Positions 8,407 through 18,625 of a stretch of 41,773 nt of DNA are shown piece after piece (within the stretch, counting starts at the first letter, position 1; the number at the start of each line of letters is the position of its first letter). The stretch comes from Rhodanobacteraceae bacterium (lineage in GTDB: Bacteria; Pseudomonadota; Gammaproteobacteria; Xanthomonadales; Rhodanobacteraceae): assembly GCA_009996615.1 (NCBI GenBank), contig JAACZU010000024.1:1-41773 (forward strand), in the 5' to 3' direction. Below the pieces are notes generated by a model. The model was not told the origin of the DNA. It ran no database searches and saw only the letters and a program-made list of their open reading frames with translations. Position numbers and translations under genes: made by a program.

Positions 8407-8688
8407 TCAGTCGCTCCAGGTTTCGACATCGCGGCGGAAGTCCGCGAGCAGTCGGGCCAACGTGGTGAAGACGTAGGGCACTTGCTCGGTGCCAAGGTGC
8501 TTGTGGTCGCCCTTGCCGCGCTCGTTGTCGTAGCGCACCCGGCAGGCGCCGGCTTCGCCGTAATAGAGCCGGTACTTGTACGGATGCGTGCACGGCGGCA
8601 GTGGCGAGTCCAGTTGCCAGACTGCGATCTGCACGATGCTGCCGTCGTCACGGACTTCCTTGGCGTTGACGATCGGGCGGCTGGGCAT
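8407..8688 (-). CDS. TumE-family (DUF6516) toxin
   Basis: A 93-residue protein with the DUF6516 pattern: IVQIAVWQLDSPLPPCTH, YKYRLYYG, then the strongly conserved YDNERGKGDHKHLG and the C-terminal LLADFRRDVETW. Toxins of this family pair with an adjacent HTH antitoxin. The YDNE-GKGDH-H motif is the likely active or binding site; the molecular target is not known to me. No ribosome binding site precedes the ATG, and the predicted -10 box ends only 5 bases upstream. The message may therefore be leaderless. Confidence 0.8.
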   Translation of the reverse strand: MPSRPIVNAKEVRDDGSIVQIAVWQLDSPLPPCTHPYKYRLYYGEAGACRVRYDNERGKGDHKHLGTEQVPYVFTTLARLLADFRRDVETWSD

Positions 8689-8722
8689 ATTGCATCATAG
8701 CAATATATTGCCTGTAGGCAAT
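8687..8722 (-). promoter_or_regulatory. Promoter and paired palindromic operator of the toxin-antitoxin module
   Basis: Two perfect palindromes lie side by side: ATATTGC-N6-GCAATAT (8687-8706) and ATTGCC-N4-GGCAAT (8707-8722). On the minus strand TTGCCT (8721-8716) and TATGAT (8699-8694) form a -35/-10 pair 16 bases apart. TATGAT is exactly the spacer of the first palindrome and the -35 sits in the second, so a protein bound there would block RNA polymerase. The region is strikingly AT-rich against its surroundings. Confidence 0.7.
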
Positions 8723-8825
8723 GCCGCCGGTCGCAACGGGGCAGGGGCACTCCCAGCGCTGGTCCGACAAGGGCGTCCGGAAGGTGGCTTGGGCGAGCAG
8801 GGTCAGGCCGCGCCCAAGTCCGGCG

Positions 8826-8851
8826 GCGGGCATCGCTGCAGCGATGCCCGC
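8826..8851. terminator. 26-base perfect palindrome after the endonuclease gene
   Basis: Arms of 13 bases meet with no spacer (centre TG/CA between 8838 and 8839). It is located 20 bases beyond the endonuclease stop and about 100 bases upstream of the toxin promoter. There is no U-run, so a terminator role is only likely. It may insulate the toxin-antitoxin module from the endonuclease message. Confidence 0.45.
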
Positions 8852-8871
8852 GCCAGTGCAGCTTCCGCGGC

Positions 8872-11091
8872 TTACAGCGCCGCCTCGAAGCCGTTCTTGA
8901 AGATCGCGTCGTTGCTGGCCGGCGGATTGAGCACGCAGGTCGCCGGGTTGACCGACTCGAACAGCGCGCGCGTGGCCCATTCCGGATGGTCGACGAACGG
9001 GTTGCGGTTGCCCTGGAAGCTCTGGATCACGTCGTTGCGCGCGATTTCCTCGGCATCGGGCGGATCCTGCAGGTGCCAGGCGAGCAGGTCGGTCAGCAGG
9101 CCCATGTAGGCCTTGGCCGCGGTGTTGGCGGTGATGACGATCTTGCTGCGCTGGTCGGTCAGCTCCAGGTCCGGGATCTTGCCGTCGTTGGCTTCGTCGG
9201 CGGCGAGGCCCTCGTAGCGGATCGCCATGTAGAACATCGCGCGCGCCATCTCGCCCTTGCGGTGGTTCCACACCTCGAACGAGCCGGCGTTGCCGTCCGG
9301 CGACTTCACCCAGTTCGACTGGCCCGGGCCGCCGACGCCGTTGTTGGCCTCGGTCGGCAGTTCGGTGCAGCCGCTTCCGCAATTCGCATACGGCTTGTTG
9401 CCGCGGCTGGCGTTCTGGTTGGTGTCCGACAGCCACAGCATGTGCGTGTCGGTGTAGGCGGCGAGGTTGCTGTTGGCGAAGCCGAGCGAGTTCGGCCAGG
9501 CGTGCTCGCGGTTGTAGGTGAGGCCGCTGCCGGTACCGGCGCGGTCGCTGCCGATCGTGTAGGAGCGGTTGCGGTAGACGTCGATGATCTTGTTCGGGTT
9601 GTTCGGATCCTGCTGGGCGACCTCGAGGATGGTCCAGACGTTCTGGCCCGAGCCGCTGTACGGATACTTGGTGTGGCCCTTGATCGTGGCGTGCAGCGAG
9701 CAGCGCAGCTGGTCCGGGCTGCTCGTGTTGACCTGCGAGTAGTAGCCGCTGACGGTGCCGGAGGTAACCGTGAACGTGGCCGTGACGTTGGTCGCCAGCG
9801 CGATGCCGGCGCCGTTGCGCACACCGCTGGCGCTGATCGTGAACGTGCAGGTCGCGCCGGTCGGCAGCACCGTGGCCGGCGTCAGCGTGCGGCTGGCGCC
9901 GCTGCCGGTTTCGGTCAGCGTGAGCGGCGCGGCGTTGCAGGCGAGCGCGAACGCGTCGGGCGTGGTGGTGACCGCTTCGCTGAAGGCGACGCGGATGTCG
10001 CTGGCGATCGCGACGTTGCTGGCGCCGTTGGCCGGCTGCGTCGAGACGACGGTCGGCGGCGTGTTGGCCGGGTCGGCGGTCGTGAACGCGACCACGTAGT
10101 CGGCGGCCAGTGCGTCGGGCGTGCCGTCGCGGTCGACCACGCCGCTGGCGAGGATGGTCCAGGTGCAGGCCTCGTTCGCGGCGAACGCCGGCGAGGGCGT
10201 CAGCGTGTAGCTGACCGGTCCGCCGGACACCGTCGCGGTGTGATTGCCCGAGCTCGCGCAGACGAGCGTGAACCACGGTGCGGTGACCGTGACCGGCTCG
10301 CTGAAGGTGACGCTGAGCGAGGCCGCCAGCGCGACGTTGGCGGCGTTGTGGTCCGGCGTGGTCGAGACCACCGTCGGCGCCACGTCGACCGGCGGATCGC
10401 CGGCGATCGCGAACGTGACGTCGTCGATGGCGAGGCCGTCGTCGGCACCGGCCACGTCGATGTCGGTCCAGCGCACCCACAGGGTGGCGCCCGGCGCGAG
10501 GTCGAGGCCGGTCAGCGCGCCGCTGATCGCGGTGCGGTTGGCGGCGAGGTTGCCGTCGAGCTTGCCGATCGTGCCGCTCGTGACCGGCGAGGAGAAATCA
10601 AGTGCCGGAGCGTCGATCCAGGTGCCGGTGGCGAGCGAGGTCGCGTCGAGGCTGTACTGCACATGCAGCGTGTCGGCACGGCCGGTCGCGCCGAGGCGCC
10701 ACTGCTCGCCGGCATAGCTGAGCGTGATCTCGCTGACCGCGGCGTCGGAGTCGTTGCGGAGCTGGGCGCCGACCATCGGCACCAGCGAGCCCGAACGCAG
10801 CAGGCCGAACGCGCGCTCGGCATTGCCGGTCGCGCCATAGCTGTAGGTGTTGCCGGAGTTCGCGGTGCCGTCGTCGGCGGCGTAGCTGGTGTTGGCGTTG
10901 GTGCCGGTCTCGACGAAGTACCAGCCGTTCGGTACTGTCGTGGCGGTGGTGCCGCTGGCGGCGAGCGAATTGAAGTCCTCGGTCGCGGGCGCGCCGCGCA
11001 CCAGCGAGACGTATTGCGCCATCGCGGCCGGCGAGGCGAGGGCAAGAAGCAGGCACAGCGAGGCGCGGCGGGCGCCTGGTCGAACAAACAT
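8872..11091 (-). CDS. Secreted endonuclease I-family nuclease with Ig-like domains
   Basis: A 739-residue exported protein. The signal peptide is CLLLALASPAAMAQ. An N-terminal region of about 200 residues (ATEDFNSLAASGTT...) resembles extracellular lectin-like modules seen before such nucleases. Two Big_5/SbsA-type Ig-like domains follow (about 235-340 and 340-440; APTVVSTTPDHNAANVALA and PPTVVSTQPANGASNVAIA). The endonuclease I domain (about 450-720) has the catalytic signature YNREHAWPNSLG with TDTHMLWLSDTNQNASRGN. It should degrade extracellular DNA or RNA. The last residues, DAIFKNGFEAAL, resemble the tail of the beta-helix protein at 16.1 kb. It starts 57 bases after the M64 peptidase gene, so co-expression is likely. 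Confidence 0.88.
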   Translation of the reverse strand: MFVRPGARRASLCLLLALASPAAMAQYVSLVRGAPATEDFNSLAASGTTATTVPNGWYFVETGTNANTSYAADDGTANSGNTYSYGATGNAERAFGLLRSGSLVPMVGAQLRNDSDAAVSEITLSYAGEQWRLGATGRADTLHVQYSLDATSLATGTWIDAPALDFSSPVTSGTIGKLDGNLAANRTAISGALTGLDLAPGATLWVRWTDIDVAGADDGLAIDDVTFAIAGDPPVDVAPTVVSTTPDHNAANVALAASLSVTFSEPVTVTAPWFTLVCASSGNHTATVSGGPVSYTLTPSPAFAANEACTWTILASGVVDRDGTPDALAADYVVAFTTADPANTPPTVVSTQPANGASNVAIASDIRVAFSEAVTTTPDAFALACNAAPLTLTETGSGASRTLTPATVLPTGATCTFTISASGVRNGAGIALATNVTATFTVTSGTVSGYYSQVNTSSPDQLRCSLHATIKGHTKYPYSGSGQNVWTILEVAQQDPNNPNKIIDVYRNRSYTIGSDRAGTGSGLTYNREHAWPNSLGFANSNLAAYTDTHMLWLSDTNQNASRGNKPYANCGSGCTELPTEANNGVGGPGQSNWVKSPDGNAGSFEVWNHRKGEMARAMFYMAIRYEGLAADEANDGKIPDLELTDQRSKIVITANTAAKAYMGLLTDLLAWHLQDPPDAEEIARNDVIQSFQGNRNPFVDHPEWATRALFESVNPATCVLNPPASNDAIFKNGFEAAL

Positions 11092-11148
11092 TAGATGTCC
11101 CCGAATACGGTCCCTGACCCCATGCCGGGGACCAACGGGCGATCATAA

Positions 11149-13701
11149 TTAATTTGGTTTGCGAATCCGTGAAAACCTGACCGGCGGCGGGCGCAGCCGG
11201 CCGTCGTTCGCCGGGTCGGTGCCGGTCCGGGCCTTCACCGCCCGCAGCAGGGCCGCGCGTGAGGGGGCATTGAACAACGGGGACAGATCGCGCATCGTCG
11301 ACGCGTAGGAGGGGCGGTAGGCCCCGCCCGGGTAATAGTCCGCCCCCTCGTAGACGCCGATCGCCCCGTCGAGGTGGCGCGTCGGGATGTCTGCGGCGGT
11401 CGACAGCCAGTTCGCCCATGGCACGTCCGCGACGTTCGGCGAATAGCTCGCATTCGTGCACCAGATCCAGGGCGCGTCGTAGGAAGGGTTGATGCCCGGG
11501 AATTCCTCGTATTCGTCGCAGAGCCGGCCAATGAAGTGGCCCATTTCGTGCGACGGCGTCATCTCCCGGATCCACGTGTCGTAGGGGCCGCTCGGGTATA
11601 TCAGGCTTCCGGGCTCGGACAGCGCCACGGACGCCCTGCCGTCGCGTATGGGCTGGTTGACCAGCACCACCACGAGGTCGACCTCGGGGAGGACGGTCAG
11701 GGCGCGATTCACGGCGGCAACGCGATCAATGGATACGAGGCCGCGTGCCTGGTCCAGGGTTGCTCCGTACCGCGTCGAGCGCGCGATGATGTCCTCGCCG
11801 CTGGGCGACACCACGCGATATCCGGCCTGCGCGGAGGGTTCGAACAGCGCATATGCATTGAACGCGTCGCGGTGGGCGTCCCAGAAGTCCGAGCCCAGCA
11901 GCGAACGCAGGAATGCGCGCGCGTTGATCAGAAACAGCGCAGGGTCGTCCAGACTGAGTACGCCGTCACCGTTGAGGTCGGTGAATGGTTCGTTGTTCGC
12001 GGTCGGTACGCTGCCCGGCACGGGCGGGAAGGTCGATGGTAGTCCGAAGAACATCCAGCGATCGGCATTGCTGAGAACGCCGTCGCGATCGAGGTCGTGC
12101 CACACGTAGCCGTCCCACGTGCCGTTGCCGTTCAGGTCCGTGTATGACTCCCGGGTGTCGGTGTAGCCGTCGGCGAGGAAAAGGATATTGAATCGGTTGC
12201 GTCGGTTGCCGTCGCCGTAAAGGCGCAGCAAGCCGTCATCCATCACCGCCCGCAGGTCGAGGTCCTCGATGGTGACCTTCGACGGCAGCGGGCTGCCATC
12301 GAACGCGTGCCCGCGCCGGACCGAATAGGCACTCGCGTTCCAGATCGAGGGCTCGAAGGCGATCGTCCAGCCTTGGCGGTAGGGGATCTCGAACCGGCCG
12401 CTTGCATCGGCCCATGGGGAGTACGCCAGCTCCTGGCGCTCATCGTAGGCGAGGGTGATGGCATTGCTCACGGGTCGATCCGCGGCGTCCACGACGGTGC
12501 CACGCCAGACCAGGGTGCGCTCCGCGGCGGTGAATGTCGCCGCGTGCTCGATACGCTGCCCGTCGATGATCTGCACACCTTCGATGCGCCGTGGCTCCCA
12601 TCCCGGGGGCGATGCGGCGATGGCATATCGGCCCGGACTCAGCTGGATCACGTAGCGGATCTCGCACAGGTTGCCGGCACCGGCTGCCGATGGCGTGTCA
12701 TGCCAGATGGGGCGCTGCACATGCGTGCCGTCCTCAGTCCACACGTCGATCCATGCCGGGAGGTAGTTGTCTCGTGCGACCAGCGCACACGGAACCCGAG
12801 CCAGCAGCGCGAATGTTCCGGCGGCTACGTCGGGCACGATGTCGGGGAGCTCCGTACTCGCCGCGATGTGCAGCGGCGGCGTGCGGGTGGGGGCGCGGTA
12901 GAAGAAGGCGCTGTCGATGTTCTTGAGGTTGTCATCCACCTCGAAGATGTAAGTGCCTGAGGGGAGTGGCAGTTCGAACCGGCCACTGGCCCAGTACTGC
13001 TCGGTGGAGAGGATGAAGCGGCCGTCAGCGGCATCGAATGCACGCACGGTGATCGGACGGTTGGCCACGACATGCCCCGTGACGACGTGTTTTCCTGCAG
13101 CAGGTTCGGCCTTCTCCGGGTCGAGGCGGTAGTGCGGCAACCGTTCGCGCTTTTCCGGTGCGCCAGCAGCGGCGGAGCGCCGCGCCGCGTCGATGCCGGC
13201 GCGCTGGGCCTCTTCCGCCTGCCGCAACAAGGCCTTTGCAGGCGTCGACGTGCGCAGTCGTGCCGTCGCCGCGCGCGCAAGGCCATTCTCGCGATCGATC
13301 TTCGCGCGCGCCGCTTCGGCGGTGGCGATGAGGCCTTGATCGACCACGCGGGTCCAGCGCACCCGGTCCTGGTCATCCCGGATCGTGATCAGGCTGCCCG
13401 GGGCAGGACGCGGAATCACGACAGGGAATGCTGGCGGCGTCGACGCCTCCGAATGGAACGCGCGGGGCGCGGGAAAGGCGTGGCTCCACAGCGTCGAGCC
13501 GGAAGGGCTGGTGGCGGCCACGACCCAGCGGGGGCCGGCTCCCACCTCGCGCGGCACATGGCGGTCGGCAGTCGACAGCGAGACCAGCTGGAGATCGGGC
13601 CCCGTCTGGAAGCTGAGCACCAGCGCTGCGGACGCGGCTGCTGCCGCCATTGTCGAAACGGCCACGCTAACGCCGGCTGCCAGCGCCACGAGAAATCGCA
13701 T
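11149..13701 (-). CDS. Secreted M64 (IgA-peptidase-type) metalloprotease with EF-hand-like repeats
   Basis: An 850-residue exported protein. The signal peptide is FLVALAAGVSVAVSTMAAAAA. The first 470 residues hold beta-rich, carboxypeptidase-regulatory-like segments (KHVVTGHVVANRPITVRAFD, RTLVWRGTVVDAADRPVS). The peptidase domain begins near FNILFLADGYT and has the zinc motif HEMGHFIGRLCDEYEE with His718 first. Between these (about 520-585) lie two Asp-rich loops, DLNGNGTWDG with DLDRDGVLSNAD, and DLNGDGVLSLDD. They look like dockerin/EF-hand calcium loops and are not part of a usual M64 domain. The ATG at 13701 is preceded by GGGAG and followed at once by the signal peptide; a longer open frame upstream is ignored. 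Confidence 0.85.
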   Translation of the reverse strand: MRFLVALAAGVSVAVSTMAAAAASAALVLSFQTGPDLQLVSLSTADRHVPREVGAGPRWVVAATSPSGSTLWSHAFPAPRAFHSEASTPPAFPVVIPRPAPGSLITIRDDQDRVRWTRVVDQGLIATAEAARAKIDRENGLARAATARLRTSTPAKALLRQAEEAQRAGIDAARRSAAAGAPEKRERLPHYRLDPEKAEPAAGKHVVTGHVVANRPITVRAFDAADGRFILSTEQYWASGRFELPLPSGTYIFEVDDNLKNIDSAFFYRAPTRTPPLHIAASTELPDIVPDVAAGTFALLARVPCALVARDNYLPAWIDVWTEDGTHVQRPIWHDTPSAAGAGNLCEIRYVIQLSPGRYAIAASPPGWEPRRIEGVQIIDGQRIEHAATFTAAERTLVWRGTVVDAADRPVSNAITLAYDERQELAYSPWADASGRFEIPYRQGWTIAFEPSIWNASAYSVRRGHAFDGSPLPSKVTIEDLDLRAVMDDGLLRLYGDGNRRNRFNILFLADGYTDTRESYTDLNGNGTWDGYVWHDLDRDGVLSNADRWMFFGLPSTFPPVPGSVPTANNEPFTDLNGDGVLSLDDPALFLINARAFLRSLLGSDFWDAHRDAFNAYALFEPSAQAGYRVVSPSGEDIIARSTRYGATLDQARGLVSIDRVAAVNRALTVLPEVDLVVVLVNQPIRDGRASVALSEPGSLIYPSGPYDTWIREMTPSHEMGHFIGRLCDEYEEFPGINPSYDAPWIWCTNASYSPNVADVPWANWLSTAADIPTRHLDGAIGVYEGADYYPGGAYRPSYASTMRDLSPLFNAPSRAALLRAVKARTGTDPANDGRLRPPPVRFSRIRKPN

Positions 13702-13771
13702 CCCTGCTCCCCTTCTCCTTCCCCAAGTAAACGGCATTGGGGCATGCGGCCCTGGTGGCGTCAAGCGCCCC

Positions 13772-13799
13772 CTTGAACGCGGCGGCGCCGGCTCCACCT
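13772..13799 (+). promoter_or_regulatory. Candidate sigma-32 promoter for groESL
   Basis: CCCCTTGAAC (core CTTGAAC at 13772-13778) matches the heat-shock -35 box. CTCCACCT (13792-13799), 13 bases later, is a partial match to the -10 consensus CCCCATNT. It would start transcription about 115 bases before groES, upstream of the CIRCE. The -10 match is imperfect. Confidence 0.35.
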
Positions 13800-13851
13800 G
13801 TCGAAGCACGCCGGCGCCGGCTCTTCCCCCGGGGAGTTTGCGCCGCTAGAA

Positions 13852-13878
13852 TTGGCACTCACCTTGCCAGAGTGCTAA
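13852..13878 (+). promoter_or_regulatory. CIRCE operator (HrcA binding site)
   Basis: Half-sites TTGGCACTC (13852-13860) and GAGTGCTAA (13870-13878) with a 9-base spacer. Only one base differs from the consensus TTAGCACTC-N9-GAGTGCTAA. It lies 42 bases before the groES start, so HrcA repression of groESL is expected. A possible -10 box TAGAAT (13847-13852) touches the left half-site. Confidence 0.93.
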
Positions 13879-13920
13879 CAACCGCACTCAGTCCACTCCC
13901 CAGATAAGGAGACATCCAAC

Positions 13921-14208
13921 ATGGCACTTCGTCCGTTGCACGACCGCGTCATCATCAAGCGCCTCGAAGCCGAGACCACGTCGGCCGGTGGCATCGTCAT
14001 TCCGGATGCCGCCGCCGAGAAGCCGATCAAGGGCGAGGTCGTCGCCGTCGGCACCGGCAAGATCCTCGAGAACGGCTCGGTCCGTCCGCTCGCGGTCAAG
14101 GTCGGCGACAAGGTCCTGTTCGGCAAGTACTCGGGTACCGAGGTCAAGGTCGACGGCCAGGAGCTGCTGGTCATGCGCGAGGAAGACCTCGTCGCGGTGA
14201 TCGAGTAA
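13921..14208 (+). CDS. groES: Co-chaperonin GroES
   Basis: The 10-kDa lid of the GroEL chamber. The 95 residues begin [18 protein letters not shown], contain the mobile loop region [17 protein letters not shown], and end [14 protein letters not shown], all typical. A good AGGAG lies about 10 bases before the ATG. First gene of the groESL operon, under CIRCE control. The 130-base gap to groEL is unusually long because a palindromic repeat occupies it. Confidence 0.98.
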   Translation: MALRPLHDRVIIKRLEAETTSAGGIVIPDAAAEKPIKGEVVAVGTGKILENGSVRPLAVKVGDKVLFGKYSGTEVKVDGQELLVMREEDLVAVIE

Positions 14209-14211
14209 GAG

Positions 14212-15982
<1,771 letters not shown>

Positions 15983-16010
15983 GAAGCCCGCCACCTGGCA
16001 CGACGGAAAA

Positions 16011-16036
16011 GCCCCGCAGCGATGCGGGGCTTTTTT
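16011..16036 (+). terminator. Rho-independent terminator of groESL
   Basis: Stem GCCCCGCA / TGCGGGGC (8 pairs) closed by a GCGA tetraloop and followed by six T. It starts 28 bases after the groEL stop. The stem is flanked by AAAA on the left, so it can also act weakly for the convergent gene. Confidence 0.93.
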
Positions 16037-16090
16037 CGTATGTGCGCAGCAGGATGCGCGTCGCTTGCGTTTCGTCGTGGCGTCGGCCCA

Positions 16091-17170
16091 TCAAGGCGAG
16101 CTGTCGAAGCCGTCCGCGAACAGGCGATCGATCTCGTAGGCGCCGACGTCCACCTCGTCGTCCAGTATTCGCGGCGCGCCATCCAGATCCTTCTCGCCGA
16201 AGCCGCCTGCGGGTGCGAGGAAGCCGGCATTGCGCAATGGTGAATCGCTGCGCAGCCGGAAGTCGACCGGCCCGACGAAACCTGGATCGACGGAGACGTT
16301 GCCGCCCGAGCCGGGGCCCGGGCCGCCGCCGGTGCTCAGGTCCAGATGCTCGATGTCGTTGTTGCGCAGGATGCGCGCCGTGTAGCCGTAGAAGTCGATC
16401 ATGTCCGGCGACGGCTTGATGTTGCCCCAGATGATGTTGTTCTCGAACGTCATCGTTCCGTAGTTCACGACCGTCGTCGAGTTGGTCAGCGTCTCGTTGC
16501 CGGTGAAGGTGTTGTTGACCAGTGCGGGCACCGAGACCTCCGGATGGGTGCCGCCCTGGTTGTAGACCGACGAGGCCTCGCTGCCGCGGTTGCCCGTGAA
16601 CAGCGAATTGCGCAGCACGAAGCGGCCGTCGCCGACGAAGCTCAGTGCGCCCAGCCCGATGTAGCCGTCGTAGTTGTGGTTGTCGCGGAACACGCAGTTC
16701 TCCACCACGATCGGCATCTTCACGTAGTCGGGCGAGCCCAGGTTCAGGCCATAGCCCTTGTAGCCTGCGCCGTTGCGGAACGTCAGCCACGCGAACCGCA
16801 CCGCGATGTTCGATGCCTTGGTGGCGAACAGGGTCATCGCGCCATTGGCATGGTTGCCGTCGATCACGGACAGGCCCGGGTCGTCGCGATGCACGGTGCA
16901 GCCGGCGTCGATCCATCCGCCCGAGACGTCGAAGCCGCGCGCATCGTCGACGGTGGCGTGGAAGCCCCCCGTCGGTTGCGCGGTGGAGTCGTACACGCCG
17001 GCACGCAGGCGGATTTCGTCGTCCAGGCCGTTGTTTTCGGCGCTCGCCAGCGCACTCGCCAGCTCGGTTGCCGAGCCGACGCAGTAGACCGTGGCATGAG
17101 CCGCGCGCGGGGCGGCGCACGCGGCGAGGGACAAGGCGAAGACGACTCGAACGGCGGAAACGTCGGGCAT
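16091..17170 (-). CDS. Secreted right-handed beta-helix protein
   Basis: A 359-residue exported protein with a signal peptide ending near APRAAHATVYC. The N-terminal part (YCVGSATELASALASAENNG, IRLRAGVYDS) is the start of a polymorphic-outer-membrane-protein or pectate-lyase-like helix. It is followed by turns rich in Asn and Gly, such as NCVFRDNHNYDG, RNSLFTGNRGS, VNNTFTGNETL, FENNIIWGNI. The end (DSPLRNAGFL, DLDGAPRILDDEVDVGAYEI) is the common close of such proteins. No catalytic residues are evident, so substrate and role are unknown; carbohydrate or surface binding is possible. The terminal DRLFADGFDSSP matches the tail type of the endonuclease at 8.9 kb. AGAGG lies just before the ATG. 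Confidence 0.8.
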   Translation of the reverse strand: MPDVSAVRVVFALSLAACAAPRAAHATVYCVGSATELASALASAENNGLDDEIRLRAGVYDSTAQPTGGFHATVDDARGFDVSGGWIDAGCTVHRDDPGLSVIDGNHANGAMTLFATKASNIAVRFAWLTFRNGAGYKGYGLNLGSPDYVKMPIVVENCVFRDNHNYDGYIGLGALSFVGDGRFVLRNSLFTGNRGSEASSVYNQGGTHPEVSVPALVNNTFTGNETLTNSTTVVNYGTMTFENNIIWGNIKPSPDMIDFYGYTARILRNNDIEHLDLSTGGGPGPGSGGNVSVDPGFVGPVDFRLRSDSPLRNAGFLAPAGGFGEKDLDGAPRILDDEVDVGAYEIDRLFADGFDSSP

Positions 17171-17560
17171 GGCGACCTCTGGCAAGTTGGGGTGGGGAAG
17201 GTCTGTTGCGCGCGCAGCATAGCGCTCAGTCGAATCGGTCAGCGAAGAGCGCGTCACCTTCGATCGCGCCCCTGTCCATCGCGTTCTCGAGGATGGAAGA
17301 ACGGGGGGCATCTTTCGAGGGATGGCCGTGCCGATGCGGTGTGCAGCTTGCCGATCGGTCGGCGCCCCATCACGAATGGTCGGCGCGAAGACGGATTCGG
17401 GTGGTCCGAAGGCCGTTCCGGCACGCGCGAAGCGGGATGAGCGCTGCCGGTCCGGGTTGTCGGCCGGCGATCCGGGTTCGAGCGCCCGCTGGCCGGCTTC
17501 GGCCGGGCGCCTTCCGGCTTCGCGCGCACCGGCTTGGCAGCGGCGCGGCGCGAGCGCAGC
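17171..17560. other. Intergenic region with no gene seen
   Basis: A 390-base divergent gap between the beta-helix gene and the LytS-type kinase. Open frames here lack family-like sequence. The right part has GC-rich inverted segments such as GGCCGGCTTCGGCC near 17493. It should hold promoters for both neighbours, but no clear boxes could be assigned. Confidence 0.5.
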
Positions 17561-18625
17561 ATGCGCAGGCCGATGACGCCGACGCCCCGCCAACGCCTGC
17601 TCGACTGGACCGTGCGCCTGCTCGTGCCGCTGCTGCTGGCCGGCATCGCGGTGCTGACGTTCTGGGTCGCCAGCCTGTTCGACGAGCCGCCGGGCCTGTC
17701 GTTGCCGGTGATCGGCGTGCTGGTCGCGTTCGTGTTCGTGATCGCCGAGGGCGTGCGCCTGCTGTCGCGCCGGCTCGATCGCCGTCTGCCCTGGCGCGAC
17801 GGCGCGCTGCGGCGTACGCTGGCGCAGCTCGCTGTCACCGTCGCACTGTCGATCGCGCTCGCGCTGCTGGCCTACGTGCCGCTCAAGCTGCAGGAGATCC
17901 GGCAGGGCGCGCATGACGAGCTCGCCTGGCCGCACCTGCTGCTGACCGCGGCGATCGCGCTCGGCTTCGCGCTGGCGCTGAACGCGCTTCAGGCGGTGAC
18001 CGACTTCTACCGCGGCTGGCAGCAGGCGCGCATCGAGGCCGAGCAGCTCAAGGAGGTCGCGCTGCGCGCCGAGCTCGACGCGCTCAAGGCGCAGGTCAAT
18101 CCGCATTTCCTGTTCAACAGCCTCAACGCGCTGTACGGCCTGATCGACGAGGACCCGCGCCGCGCCCGTGCGCTGGTGCTGGAGCTGTCGGACGTGTTCC
18201 GCTACGTGCTCGCGCACGGCCACGGCGATCTCGTGCCGCTCGCGCGCGAGCTGGAGTTCCTCGACGCCTACGCCGCGCTGCTCGCCGCGCGCCACGGCGA
18301 CGGGCTGGTGATCGAGCGCGCCACCGGCGGCGCCGAGGCGCACCTGGCGCTGCCGCCGATGACGCTGCAGTTGCTGGTCGAGAACGCGGTCAAGCACAAC
18401 CGCGTCGAACCCGGCGACGGGCTGGTCGTGCGCATCGTGCGTGACGGCGACACGCTCGAGGTCAGCAATCCGCTCAAGCCGCGCCGCGGCGCCGCGACCG
18501 GCGCCGGCACCGGCCTGCGCAACATCGACCAGCGCTACCGCCTGCTGTGCCTGCGCGGCGTGCAAGTGCGCCGCGAGTCCGACCGCTTCATCGTCCGCGT
18601 ACCTTTGCTGCCATGCTCGCACTGA
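17561..18625 (+). CDS. LytS/YehU-type sensor histidine kinase
   Basis: Membrane-bound histidine kinase of about 354 residues. Four hydrophobic segments fill residues 14-145, followed by a short linker. The HisKA_7TM/LytS-type catalytic core has the phospho-acceptor motif QVNPHFLFNSLNALYGLI with His182, LSDVFRYVLAHGHGD, the N-box LQLLVENAVKHN and a G-box GAGTGLRNIDQRY. There is no obvious extracellular sensor domain, so the stimulus may be membrane-borne. The start is uncertain: ATG at 17561 or 17573, both with weak ribosome binding sites. It overlaps the response regulator by 13 bases, so the two are translationally coupled. Confidence 0.88.
   Translation: MRRPMTPTPRQRLLDWTVRLLVPLLLAGIAVLTFWVASLFDEPPGLSLPVIGVLVAFVFVIAEGVRLLSRRLDRRLPWRDGALRRTLAQLAVTVALSIALALLAYVPLKLQEIRQGAHDELAWPHLLLTAAIALGFALALNALQAVTDFYRGWQQARIEAEQLKEVALRAELDALKAQVNPHFLFNSLNALYGLIDEDPRRARALVLELSDVFRYVLAHGHGDLVPLARELEFLDAYAALLAARHGDGLVIERATGGAEAHLALPPMTLQLLVENAVKHNRVEPGDGLVVRIVRDGDTLEVSNPLKPRRGAATGAGTGLRNIDQRYRLLCLRGVQVRRESDRFIVRVPLLPCSH

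Noticed and set aside
8049..8750. A 233-residue form of the HTH antitoxin
   Set aside because: Its first 115 residues overlap the toxin gene out of frame and look like shadow sequence.
8986..11094. A long plus-strand frame antisense to the endonuclease gene
   Set aside because: Repetitive Val/Gly/Arg translation typical of codon-position bias in GC-rich DNA; the minus strand has a signal peptide, Ig-like domains and the nuclease motif.
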